NCBI GenBank assembly: GCA_030145245.1
Contig: JAQYWC010000080.1
Span: 1 to 36,469, forward strand
Length of the DNA stretch: 36,469 bases
Direction: 5' to 3'
Source of the DNA: Desulfobacterium sp.
GTDB taxonomy: Bacteria > Desulfobacterota > Desulfobacteria > Desulfobacterales > Desulfobacteraceae
This document shows, piece after piece, positions 17,657 to 23,791 of the stretch. Below the pieces are notes generated by a model that was given only the letters and a program-made list of their open reading frames with translations, was not told the DNA's origin and ran no database searches. How positions within the stretch are numbered: position 1 is the first letter of the stretch; each line of letters opens with the position of its first letter. Position numbers and translations under genes: made by a program.

Positions 17657-18094
17657 TCAGATCTGGTCAAATTTCATGTAGTCCATGGTGACGTTTTTGG
17701 TCTGCCCCCTGTCCTGCCAGTTGACAATAATACGCAGGGTCATGGTGCGGTCTATTGGAAAGTCAATGGCAACGTTCCAGGATAAGGTGTACCTTCCCAT
17801 CACCTGGGAGTAGTCGGCAGCAGCCCCGGTATCATCAAGCCCTCCGCCATTGTTCCCGTCAGCATCCACATCGCTTAAAAAACGCAGGTTATGGTAATTA
17901 ACAGCCATCAACTCTTCGATCTTATCCTTTGCAATAACGGTGGCATCAGTAACTTCCTGGGAATAGGCGTTACCCTGGATCGAGGAGATCTGCATCTTGG
18001 CAACGCCAAGCAAACCGATTGAAAAGATCACCATGGCGATCAATATTTCCATCAGTGTAAACCCTGAGTCGTTGATATTTTTTTTCCCGGTCAT
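17657..18094 (-). CDS. pilV: Minor pilin PilV-like, module 2
   Basis: Putative minor pilin of 145 aa. I prefer the ATG at 18094, which begins 2 bp after the pilW stop codon; an in-frame ATG at 18118 would overlap pilW by 22 bp. The leader is MTGKKNINDSG and the mature start FTLMEILIAMVIFSIGLLGVAKMQ, with Glu5 and the PilV-type helix. A short acidic VDADGNNGGGLDD loop follows. The C-terminal strand pattern (YTLSWNVAIDFP, TMTLRIIVNWQDRGQTKNVTM) is typical for PilV. It is translationally coupled to pilW and precedes pilX by 54 bp. Confidence 0.88.
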   Translation of the reverse strand: MTGKKNINDSGFTLMEILIAMVIFSIGLLGVAKMQISSIQGNAYSQEVTDATVIAKDKIEELMAVNYHNLRFLSDVDADGNNGGGLDDTGAAADYSQVMGRYTLSWNVAIDFPIDRTMTLRIIVNWQDRGQTKNVTMDYMKFDQI

Positions 18095-18096
18095 GG

Positions 18097-18939
18097 TCAA
18101 AGCCCCATATTTTTGCATTTTATGATTGTATCTGAAACTCTCATGGGATAATCGTCATTCAAGGGATCGGCGTCCGTATCCGGCGTTATGACCTGATTCC
18201 CGACCGTATAGGTTGCCCCATTGATAAAGTTTCTCCGGGGCCGGGATGTCCTTGCCAATATCCAGACCCTGACGGCGCAGATATTGTCAGCCGGCATGTT
18301 TATAATGGCGTTGCCGTTGAAATTCGTCAGTGCCTGGCCTGGGATCGGACCGTTGCTGCCCTCTCCCGGACCGTCTGCCGCATTAATGATACCATTGCCG
18401 TCCGTATCAAGGTTGCTGTCAAGATCGTTGTCCCCGTCCGAGTCAACGGCCCAGATGATAGTTTCGGTTCCCCCTGCATTATAGGTGTCGATATAACCGT
18501 CGTTATCTGAATCAAACCCATAGGCAAACCCAATGGCTTCTATGTCGTCGGCAAAGGTCCGGGGCTGGGGAACACCGTTATTATTGGTTCTGTCAAGGGT
18601 GTTGTTCACAGCGTCATAGCCATAGATGATGGTTTCCAGGGTGTTTGTATCTGTTTCATCATCCTTGGTAAAGGTCATTGAGTTTGTAGTGGATATCTGT
18701 TTAACTCCAGCATTGAATGAACCGGTAGGGTCAAACCCTGCCATGCGGATCTCCATGGCCATGACTGATGCGCATGCCCGCAGCGTCTGCTGGGTTGCTG
18801 CTATCTGCTCCTGTTCAGAATAACTCGTCTGTTGGGACTGATAGGTCATGAAAATGGCGCCGATCACATAGGTTGAAATCGCCATGGCAATGAGGAGTTC
18901 AATCAGGGTAAAACCGTTGTTGTTTTTCATTTTAATCAC
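18097..18939 (-). CDS. pilW: Minor pilin PilW-like with calcium-type loops, module 2
   Basis: Putative minor pilin of 280 aa. The leader is MIKMKNNNG and the mature start FTLIELLIAMAISTYVIGAIF with Glu5. PilW-type segment RACASVMAMEIRMAGFDPTG follows. Between residues 143 and 190 three EF-hand or thrombospondin-3-like loops occur: DSDNDGYID (143-151), DSDGDNDLD (166-174) and DTDGNGIINAAD (178-189). These are unusual in a pilin and suggest calcium binding in the tip complex. The C-terminus (RTSRPRRNFINGATY, TIIKCKNMGL) matches the PilW family end. The ATG at 18939 is 5 bp from the fimT stop, so the genes are in one operon. Confidence 0.88.
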   Translation of the reverse strand: MIKMKNNNGFTLIELLIAMAISTYVIGAIFMTYQSQQTSYSEQEQIAATQQTLRACASVMAMEIRMAGFDPTGSFNAGVKQISTTNSMTFTKDDETDTNTLETIIYGYDAVNNTLDRTNNNGVPQPRTFADDIEAIGFAYGFDSDNDGYIDTYNAGGTETIIWAVDSDGDNDLDSNLDTDGNGIINAADGPGEGSNGPIPGQALTNFNGNAIINMPADNICAVRVWILARTSRPRRNFINGATYTVGNQVITPDTDADPLNDDYPMRVSDTIIKCKNMGL

Positions 18940-18944
18940 CTCAT

Positions 18945-19637
18945 TTATGGTTTAGGGAACCAGTCCGAGCCGCCCGGGCTCCATCGTCTCAGCACGATAT
19001 TCCCGGTAACCGTTGGGGTGCTCACGGCAAAGCAGGTGTTGTTGCGGTTTGTCAGATAGACATAACCGGTATGAACGAGATTCCCGGGGGGGAGGGTGGC
19101 GAGGAATCCCCTGGAGTTGAAAGCAACGATATTATCTAAATAGCTGACATTATCCCCGGGAAAGGCGCCTCCGCTCTGGGTTGCATTGGTTGTTGCAGCC
19201 CCGGTTCCATAAACGATGCTGTTGCCATAGGTGGTCAGCAAGACAGGCGCATCTTCCGGGACATCGTCTGCGTTGCCATAGACAAGATCCGGACCCGGTC
19301 TATCGCTGGTATCGTCCCCGGTTCCCCAGTCCCCGTCCGGGCCCGGATCTCTTAGAATTTGATAATTCCCGGCCACGGTATCAAAGGAAATGGCAATTCT
19401 GGTATTTTCCTTTGTTGCCAGAAGCTTTGCCCGCTGAAGGGCTGAGTAGAGCGCCCTTGACGCTGATTTTAACCGGTAGTCCGGGAGTTCCTGGAGAATC
19501 CGTGGAATGGATATGCCGATTAATATGGATATGATGACTGTCACTATCATGATTTCAATCAGCGTAAAGCCTGACTGTGTTTCAAGTTTGCATCGATTAA
19601 ACCAGAAGGTATTATTTGCAGGTGCCATTGCTTCCAT
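18945..19637 (-). CDS. fimT: Minor pilin FimT/FimU (GspH)-like, module 2
   Basis: Putative minor pilin of 230 aa. Leader ends KLETQSG; mature start FTLIEIMIVTVIISILIGISIP keeps Glu5. The GspH/FimT pattern SASRALYSALQRAKLLATKENTRIAISFD follows, then an acidic Gly-rich insert (PDGDWGTGDDTSDRPGPD) and the usual C-terminal strand VTGNIVLRRW. The start at 19637 (MEAMAP) is uncertain: a second ATG at 19628 is equally possible and neither has a strong ribosome binding site. It is the first gene of the 15-kb minor-pilin block, about 80 bp downstream of a -24/-12-like element. Its 5' end matches the fimT-pilW junction of module 1. A C7 run (19087-19093) lies in its 3' half. Confidence 0.87.
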   Translation of the reverse strand: MEAMAPANNTFWFNRCKLETQSGFTLIEIMIVTVIISILIGISIPRILQELPDYRLKSASRALYSALQRAKLLATKENTRIAISFDTVAGNYQILRDPGPDGDWGTGDDTSDRPGPDLVYGNADDVPEDAPVLLTTYGNSIVYGTGAATTNATQSGGAFPGDNVSYLDNIVAFNSRGFLATLPPGNLVHTGYVYLTNRNNTCFAVSTPTVTGNIVLRRWSPGGSDWFPKP

Positions 19638-19642
19638 CCGTT
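19619..19642. repeat. 24-bp direct repeat, copy 2
   Basis: Identical to 11216-11239. Here it spans the start codon(s) of fimT in module 2 and its immediate upstream bases, a different functional context from copy 1. Confidence 0.9.
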
Positions 19643-19715
19643 TATTTGGTGTTTTTATTTGAAAAAATTGAAACTACAAATATAACGGTAATAAGTTCTA
19701 ACTACTGCAATCTGT

Positions 19716-19731
19716 TGCAATCAACATACCA
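19716..19731 (-). promoter_or_regulatory. Candidate sigma-54 promoter for the minor-pilin block
   Basis: Read on the - strand: TGGTATGTTGATTGCA. The GG of the -24 box, the TTGCA of the -12 box and the spacing all fit the sigma-54 consensus (TGGCAC-N5-TTGC); two of six -24 positions differ. Expected transcript start is near 19705, giving a leader of about 70 bases to fimT. It lies at the head of the whole 15-kb block and matches the element before pilA, so a PilR-like activator could control both. Confidence 0.55.
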
Positions 19732-19875
19732 TGTTGAAGTAAAGCTTAGGAGGGTGATGAACCCCAGGGAAAATGAATTAGTGGGGCTGTATTTAACTAA
19801 AAATGACTCTATTTCGTTGGTTAGGTATTATATTTAACCATGCATTCCCATACCCTCAAATGGGCATGGGTGATA

Positions 19876-20694
19876 TTAAAATAAGACCTGACCGGATTCC
19901 GGATCATAGCTAAACGTTTTTGAATATTGATCCAGGGGTAATTGTTTTAAATAACCGAAAATAATCAGATCCATCAGATTTGTCGGATATCGTCCAAAGT
20001 CATTTTTAAATGAGAGAATTTTTTTTTCCAACACTGCAACCGCCTCATGCAACCGGATTCTTTTCGCGATGATCGCTTTTTTATCTTTATCTTCCTCTCT
20101 TTCATAATAGGCTTTCAGGAAGATGAGGGCGGTTTCATTGTTTCCGGCTTCATTGGCAAGCCTTGCGCCAAAGGTTGCAAGTACCTCCGGGGCGTTCTCT
20201 ATTTTGGCTGCCTCCATGAGATAGGCAGCAGCTTTTTCATTGTCCTTCAAAAAATAAAAATGTTCAAATCCCAGGAAATATCCGGGGATCCAGTCCCAGA
20301 ACCGGCTGTTTTTACTTTTTTCAAGAAGGGATATGGACAGATCATATTTTTTTGTGAACCATGGCAGGGTGGCATCGATCAGGTGATAGGACTGCATGAA
20401 ATAAGGATCAAGCTCCATGGTCAGGATAAACAGGTTTGAAATCGTGTCCCACTCTTCCGGGGTGACTTTTTCAGCTTTTCCGAAGATGGAAGCAGCTTCG
20501 ATCAGGGCGTAATCGGCAACGATTCCCTTAAACTCTCCTGCAAAAAAGGTGAGGAGCTTTGGCGGCATTCTTGAAATCATGGATTCCATTTGGGATTGAC
20601 GGCTCTGGTGAACAGTGGACAGGCCCGAAAGTGACAGTGCGTAGAAAAACACCAGGACAGCGCCAACGGCAATTGTTTTGTAATTGTTTTTCAT
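19876..20694 (-). CDS. Membrane-anchored repeat protein of the pilus-linked ABC operon
   Basis: A 272-aa protein without a certain family. One N-terminal transmembrane helix (about residues 8-26) is followed by mostly helical sequence with TPR-like spacing (YLMEAAKIENAPEVLATFGARLANEAGNNETALIFLKAYY), placing it in the periplasm. The last 45 residues (FGRYPTNLMDLIIFGYL, DPESGQVLF) resemble the C-terminal segment of GspG-type pseudopilins and similar proteins. It overlaps the ABC permease gene by 4 bp and is the last gene of that operon. Position recalls PilG, the third component with the PilHI ABC transporter of Myxococcus, but sequence identity with PilG is not something I can show. A nine-A run lies within it at 19999-20007. 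Confidence 0.7.
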   Translation of the reverse strand: MKNNYKTIAVGAVLVFFYALSLSGLSTVHQSRQSQMESMISRMPPKLLTFFAGEFKGIVADYALIEAASIFGKAEKVTPEEWDTISNLFILTMELDPYFMQSYHLIDATLPWFTKKYDLSISLLEKSKNSRFWDWIPGYFLGFEHFYFLKDNEKAAAYLMEAAKIENAPEVLATFGARLANEAGNNETALIFLKAYYEREEDKDKKAIIAKRIRLHEAVAVLEKKILSFKNDFGRYPTNLMDLIIFGYLKQLPLDQYSKTFSYDPESGQVLF

Positions 20695-21494
20695 GTCAGT
20701 TCCCTGCGGTTAAAAATGAGAACAGAGGCGAACAGCACCAACATGATATAGGTTGCGCCGTAAAAAACGGTGAAAATAATATCCTGGACGTTCAGGGCAA
20801 GGCCGTAGGCGGCAATGGTTTTATAGTCAAACAAAGAGAGGTCCGGAATCAGCCATGTGATGGGTTTGATAACAATAAAAAGGCTGTTGACTTCAGTTGC
20901 CGACTGATTGATAGCTTTAACCAGAAGATCGATGTTCTGACCGATCAGATATGTCCCAAAGGTCAACAGCAGCGCCATGAACGGGCTTGATGTCAAACAG
21001 GTGAAGAGGATGGAGATCGCCGTCACGATGAGCAGGGACAAAAATGCGAGACACACGGCGATGAAGTACTGTACCCACGAGAACAAAGGCGGAATATAAC
21101 CGGGGTATGCATGGATGATTATTTTGACAAAAACGGCGGTCAATACAGCTATGACGGCAACGGAAATAAAAACAAGCAGGGACAGGCCCATGTATTTTCC
21201 GACGATATACTGCCATCTTGAGACCGATCGTGACAGGATGGAATAGATGGTAAGCTTGTCAATGTCCTTTGACAAAAGATTCATTCCCATGAAAAAGATG
21301 ATGACAAGGCCGGAGATGGACATGGTGGAAAGCCCGATATCAACAGCGACTTTGCCAAGATCCCGGGTAAAGAGATTGACCAGGACACAGTCAAGAATAA
21401 AAAGAGCGAATACAAAAAAGAAGATCCCGTGGAGTATCCTGTTCCTGAATCCCTCTTTCATTGTTATTCCGGATATAAGCCAGATATTTTTCAT
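20691..21494 (-). CDS. ABC-2 type transporter permease (PilI-like position)
   Basis: A 267-aa polytopic inner-membrane protein with about six hydrophobic helices and the N-terminal pattern WLISGITMKEGFRNRILHG typical of ABC-2 permeases. LLSKDIDKLTIYSILSRSVSRWQYIVGKY is the characteristic cytoplasmic loop of this family that contacts the ATPase. The substrate cannot be read from sequence. It starts 5 bp after the ATPase stop and overlaps the downstream anchored protein by 4 bp, so the three proteins probably form one complex. In Myxococcus xanthus pilH (ATPase) and pilI (permease) lie just after pilA and are needed for pili; the same arrangement here suggests an equivalent role. Confidence 0.85.
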   Translation of the reverse strand: MKNIWLISGITMKEGFRNRILHGIFFFVFALFILDCVLVNLFTRDLGKVAVDIGLSTMSISGLVIIFFMGMNLLSKDIDKLTIYSILSRSVSRWQYIVGKYMGLSLLVFISVAVIAVLTAVFVKIIIHAYPGYIPPLFSWVQYFIAVCLAFLSLLIVTAISILFTCLTSSPFMALLLTFGTYLIGQNIDLLVKAINQSATEVNSLFIVIKPITWLIPDLSLFDYKTIAAYGLALNVQDIIFTVFYGATYIMLVLFASVLIFNRRELT

Positions 21495-21499
21495 ACATG

Positions 21500-22234
21500 T
21501 TACCCGTGATCCGATTCGATTAAATTTACAAATGCGGTCTCTATGTCATGGTTGCTTGAAGTAAACTCTTCCAGGGAACCGCAATAGAGCAGCTTGCCCT
21601 TATTAAGGATGCCGATACGGTCACAAAGTTTTTCAACATCACTGAGGATGTGGGAACTGAAAAAGATTGTCTTTCCCTGGTTTCGCATATCGATGATGAA
21701 GTCGGAGATCAGTTTTCGTCCCATGGGGTCAAGGCCGCTCATGGGTTCGTCAAAGATGCAGATTTCAGGATCATGGATCAGGGCGTAGGCTATGCCTGTC
21801 CGTTGGACCATGCCCTTTGAATAGGTCTTGATTTTCTGCTTTTTTGCATGGATCAGGTTTAACCGGACGAGGAGCTCATCAATGCGGCGGTTAAGGGTTT
21901 TTGTCTTGATTCCGGCGATTTTTCCACCGAATTTCAAGACTTCCTCTGCGGTCAGGTGACCGTAAAAGGTCGGATTCTCAGGTAGATATCCGAGTCTTTT
22001 TCGAACCTCAGGGGAGGAGCTGGTCTTGCCGTCGATGGTTATGGTGCCGGAATCATGGCGTATAAAATCCATGAGGATCTTGATTAAAGTGCTTTTTCCT
22101 GCGCCATTGGGGCCAAGGAAACCAAAGGATTCTCCCTTGCCTATATCAAGATTGAAATTGGAAAGAACCTTTAACATTGATGCACCATGTCGGGTTTTAT
22201 AACATTTGGTAAGATTTGATATTGAAATCAGCAT
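21500..22234 (-). CDS. ABC transporter ATP-binding protein (PilH-like position)
   Basis: A 244-aa ABC ATPase. Walker A GPNGAGKST is at 41-49; Q-loop region GYLPENPTFYGHL near 82-94; signature YSKGM (a common LSGGQ variant in ABC-2 exporters) near 139; Walker B ICIFDEPMSGLDP; and switch histidine in FFSSHILSDVEKLCD. It is the first gene of a three-gene operon with the ABC-2 permease and the anchored repeat protein. It lies 98 bp beyond the pilA terminator. No convincing sigma-70 promoter was found in the gap, so weak read-through from pilA may drive it. A role in pilus biogenesis is inferred from position. Confidence 0.9.
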   Translation of the reverse strand: MLISISNLTKCYKTRHGASMLKVLSNFNLDIGKGESFGFLGPNGAGKSTLIKILMDFIRHDSGTITIDGKTSSSPEVRKRLGYLPENPTFYGHLTAEEVLKFGGKIAGIKTKTLNRRIDELLVRLNLIHAKKQKIKTYSKGMVQRTGIAYALIHDPEICIFDEPMSGLDPMGRKLISDFIIDMRNQGKTIFFSSHILSDVEKLCDRIGILNKGKLLYCGSLEEFTSSNHDIETAFVNLIESDHG

Positions 22235-22332
22235 ACTGTTCTTTCTCTGTCAATTTAGGCGAACGGTTTTGTCTGTCTTGATGAGATCTACTGATACTTG
22301 ACATAAAATAGCATAATTAAAAAATATGCAAT

Positions 22333-22378
22333 AAAAACAGGGGAAATCCGGTCAAAATTAATTGACCGGATTTCCCCT
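22333..22378 (-). terminator. Intrinsic terminator of pilA
   Basis: Perfect 17-bp inverted repeat (22339-22355 with 22362-22378) and a 6-base loop, 19 bp after the pilA stop. On the - strand the stem is followed by TGTTTTTATT. This is a classic strong terminator that would separate the abundant pilA transcript from the ABC operon downstream. Confidence 0.93.
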
Positions 22379-22396
22379 TTAAAATTTAGAATTCAG

Positions 22397-22969
22397 TTAT
22401 TTAGCGACCCAGCCAGCAACAAGAGCAAAGTCATCAATTACTGTTGTGGCTGCTACAGCATCGCCAATTACAAGCGCTGTTTGAGCTGCGATCAGGGTGG
22501 GGTGCTGGTACAGGAGGGTTACGTCGGCATCTACACCATAGGTGAAATTGCCGTCAATATGTTTTGCAGTTGCAGAGAAGGTTCTCCATGTGGCATCGGT
22601 ATGTGCGATAATTGAGACTCCATTGCTGACCCCGATCTGTATCCCCCTTCCAGTACCTGCAGGGGCCTGGCCTGCAACAATGTTAAGGGCTGCAGGGCTT
22701 GCATTGAGAACGGCTCCTACGGCAGCACCGACTGCGGCGGGAAGAAGCGCATCTTCTGTTGCACCAAAGCACTGCCAGTCGGCAAACAGGGTTGCTTCTG
22801 ATTTCTGGATGTTATTAACATCTGAAACCGCAGCAGCGTTGAACGCCCTCATTCTATAGGCTGCAAACTGTGGTATTGCGATGGCTGCCAGGATACCGAT
22901 GATGGCAACGACGATCATGAGCTCGATAAGTGTAAAACCTTTCTGGTTGTTTTTCATGTCCTTCAACAT
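22397..22969 (-). CDS. pilA: Major type IV pilin PilA
   Basis: Main structural subunit of the type IV pilus. The 190-aa precursor has an 11-residue leader ending NNQKG and mature start FTLIELMIVVAIIGILAAIA with Glu5, very close to Geobacter and Myxococcus pilins through QFAAYRMRAFNAAAVSDV. The mature protein (about 179 aa) continues into a globular domain rich in Ala, Val and Thr, with a single Cys in DWQCFGATEDA, so no C-terminal disulfide loop of the Pseudomonas type. Geobacter splits this domain off as a separate gene; here it is fused. AGGAGG lies 5 bp before the ATG. A strong sigma-54 promoter precedes it and an intrinsic terminator follows, so it forms its own transcription unit. Confidence 0.95.
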   Translation of the reverse strand: MLKDMKNNQKGFTLIELMIVVAIIGILAAIAIPQFAAYRMRAFNAAAVSDVNNIQKSEATLFADWQCFGATEDALLPAAVGAAVGAVLNASPAALNIVAGQAPAGTGRGIQIGVSNGVSIIAHTDATWRTFSATAKHIDGNFTYGVDADVTLLYQHPTLIAAQTALVIGDAVAATTVIDDFALVAGWVAK

Positions 22970-23034
22970 AATGTCCTCCTAAAAAAATGTATGATTACAA
23001 CGAACTGCTAACGACTAAACTTGGTCTCTTCCAC

Positions 23035-23050
23035 TGCAAGGCAGATGCCA
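23035..23050 (-). promoter_or_regulatory. Sigma-54 promoter of pilA
   Basis: Read on the - strand: TGGCATCTGCCTTGCA. It matches the consensus TGGCAC-N5-TTGCA at all but one position, with exact GG/GC spacing. The expected start site is near 23024, giving a leader of about 55 bases before pilA. PilR-dependent sigma-54 control of pilA is established in Pseudomonas, Myxococcus and Geobacter. Confidence 0.88.
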
Positions 23051-23056
23051 ACATAA

Positions 23057-23078
23057 AACATTTTTTTAAAAAAGTGTT
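23057..23078. promoter_or_regulatory. A/T-rich palindrome next to the pilA promoter
   Basis: A 22-bp palindrome with AACA and TGTT ends around a T7A6 core, one G-T mismatch, lying 7 bp upstream of the -24 box. It could bend DNA for activator looping or bind a regulator. It has no stem-loop role expected at this site. Confidence 0.4.
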
Positions 23079-23212
23079 CATGGGCCCATATGCCGGGATA
23101 ATTTGTATTGTTCGAAATCCATGTTCGGTTTGATTCTCCGCAATTTGCTGTTCCGGTTAACAGAATTTGTAAAACCCGTGACAAAATTTGTTTTATGCAG
23201 CCCCCCAGGCGT

Positions 23213-23241
23213 TTGACTTTTGGCACAAATAGTTTTAGAAG
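23213..23241 (+). promoter_or_regulatory. Weak sigma-70-like promoter for the lipoprotein-coaBC run
   Basis: TTGACT at 23213-23218 and TAGAAG at 23236-23241 with 17-bp spacing, about 50 bp before the lipoprotein gene. The -35 box is good, the -10 box poor. It is the best candidate I see for the long + strand gene run. Confidence 0.3.
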
Positions 23242-23293
23242 GGATGTATCATTTATTAACTGTTGTTCATTAGATCTACGCCACGGAGGCCCC

Positions 23294-23791
23294 ATGAAGA
23301 TAAACCACTACTGTAAAACCATTGCAACAACTTTCTTTGCATTTTCCATAGCCCTTTCCATTTCCGGATGCGCTGATATGAATTTCGGACAGACCAAAAA
23401 AACCACCGAGGCCGCAGTCTCCAAGACCCGGCAGACGACGGCTGTATATTATGATTTCGAGGATGTCCTTGTTCCCAAGGAACTTGCGGTGGTCGATGAT
23501 GCGACCTTTGTGGTGAGCACTCCGGGATACACCTCCGGCATCATCACCCTCAAGGGCAGGGTTGAGAAACGCTCCCTGGTCAACTTCTTTACCAACAACA
23601 TGGCAAAGGATAACTGGAGCATGCTTTCCAACATCAAGAGCCCTGGAGCCACTTTCATGATCTTTCAGAAGGCATCCCGCTGGGCCGTTATCACCATCAG
23701 GGACAAGGATTTTAACACCTATGTGGAGGTCGGTGTCGCTCCGACCCTTGAAAAGAGTGTGTCATCCCAGGAAACAGATCTATTTAACTGA
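23294..23791 (+). CDS. Putative lipoprotein of unknown function
   Basis: A 165-aa protein. The start at 23294 is set by CGGAGG 6 bp upstream and by a normal lipoprotein signal: MKINHYC, hydrophobic core, lipobox ISGC with Cys26 as the lipidated residue. The longer open frame from 23108 has no such support. The mature domain is a small mixed alpha-beta sequence (YYDFEDVLVPKELAVVDD, TPGYTSGIITLKGRV, VNFFTNNMAKDNW) ending in a polar tail. I do not recognise the family with certainty. It directly precedes coaBC with TGATG stop-start overlap and opens the + strand run. Asp at +2 (none here; Ala follows Cys) would signal inner-membrane retention, so by the usual rule it may go to the outer membrane. 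Confidence 0.8.
   Translation: MKINHYCKTIATTFFAFSIALSISGCADMNFGQTKKTTEAAVSKTRQTTAVYYDFEDVLVPKELAVVDDATFVVSTPGYTSGIITLKGRVEKRSLVNFFTNNMAKDNWSMLSNIKSPGATFMIFQKASRWAVITIRDKDFNTYVEVGVAPTLEKSVSSQETDLFN

Larger units (their letters stand above)
22970..23293. other. Divergent regulatory region between pilA and the lipoprotein gene
   Basis: 324 bp without a gene. It holds, from the pilA side, the AGGAGG site of pilA, the -24/-12 promoter (23035-23050), an A/T-rich palindrome (23057-23078), a stretch that could hold upstream activator sites, and a weak sigma-70-like element facing right (23213-23241). A rightward open frame beginning at 23108 runs into the lipoprotein gene but has no ribosome binding site or family start. 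Confidence 0.7.

Noticed and set aside
19843-19868. Hairpin after the ABC operon as intrinsic terminator
   Set aside because: The stem has a mismatch and no U tract follows on the - strand.
19999-20007. Nine-A run in the anchored repeat protein as another phase-variation site
   Set aside because: A/T runs of this length are common by chance and encode Lys-Lys here; no parallel with known switching of such genes.
23108-23293. 62-residue N-terminal extension of the lipoprotein gene
   Set aside because: It runs over the regulatory region, lacks a ribosome binding site, and would bury the clear lipoprotein signal that starts at 23294.
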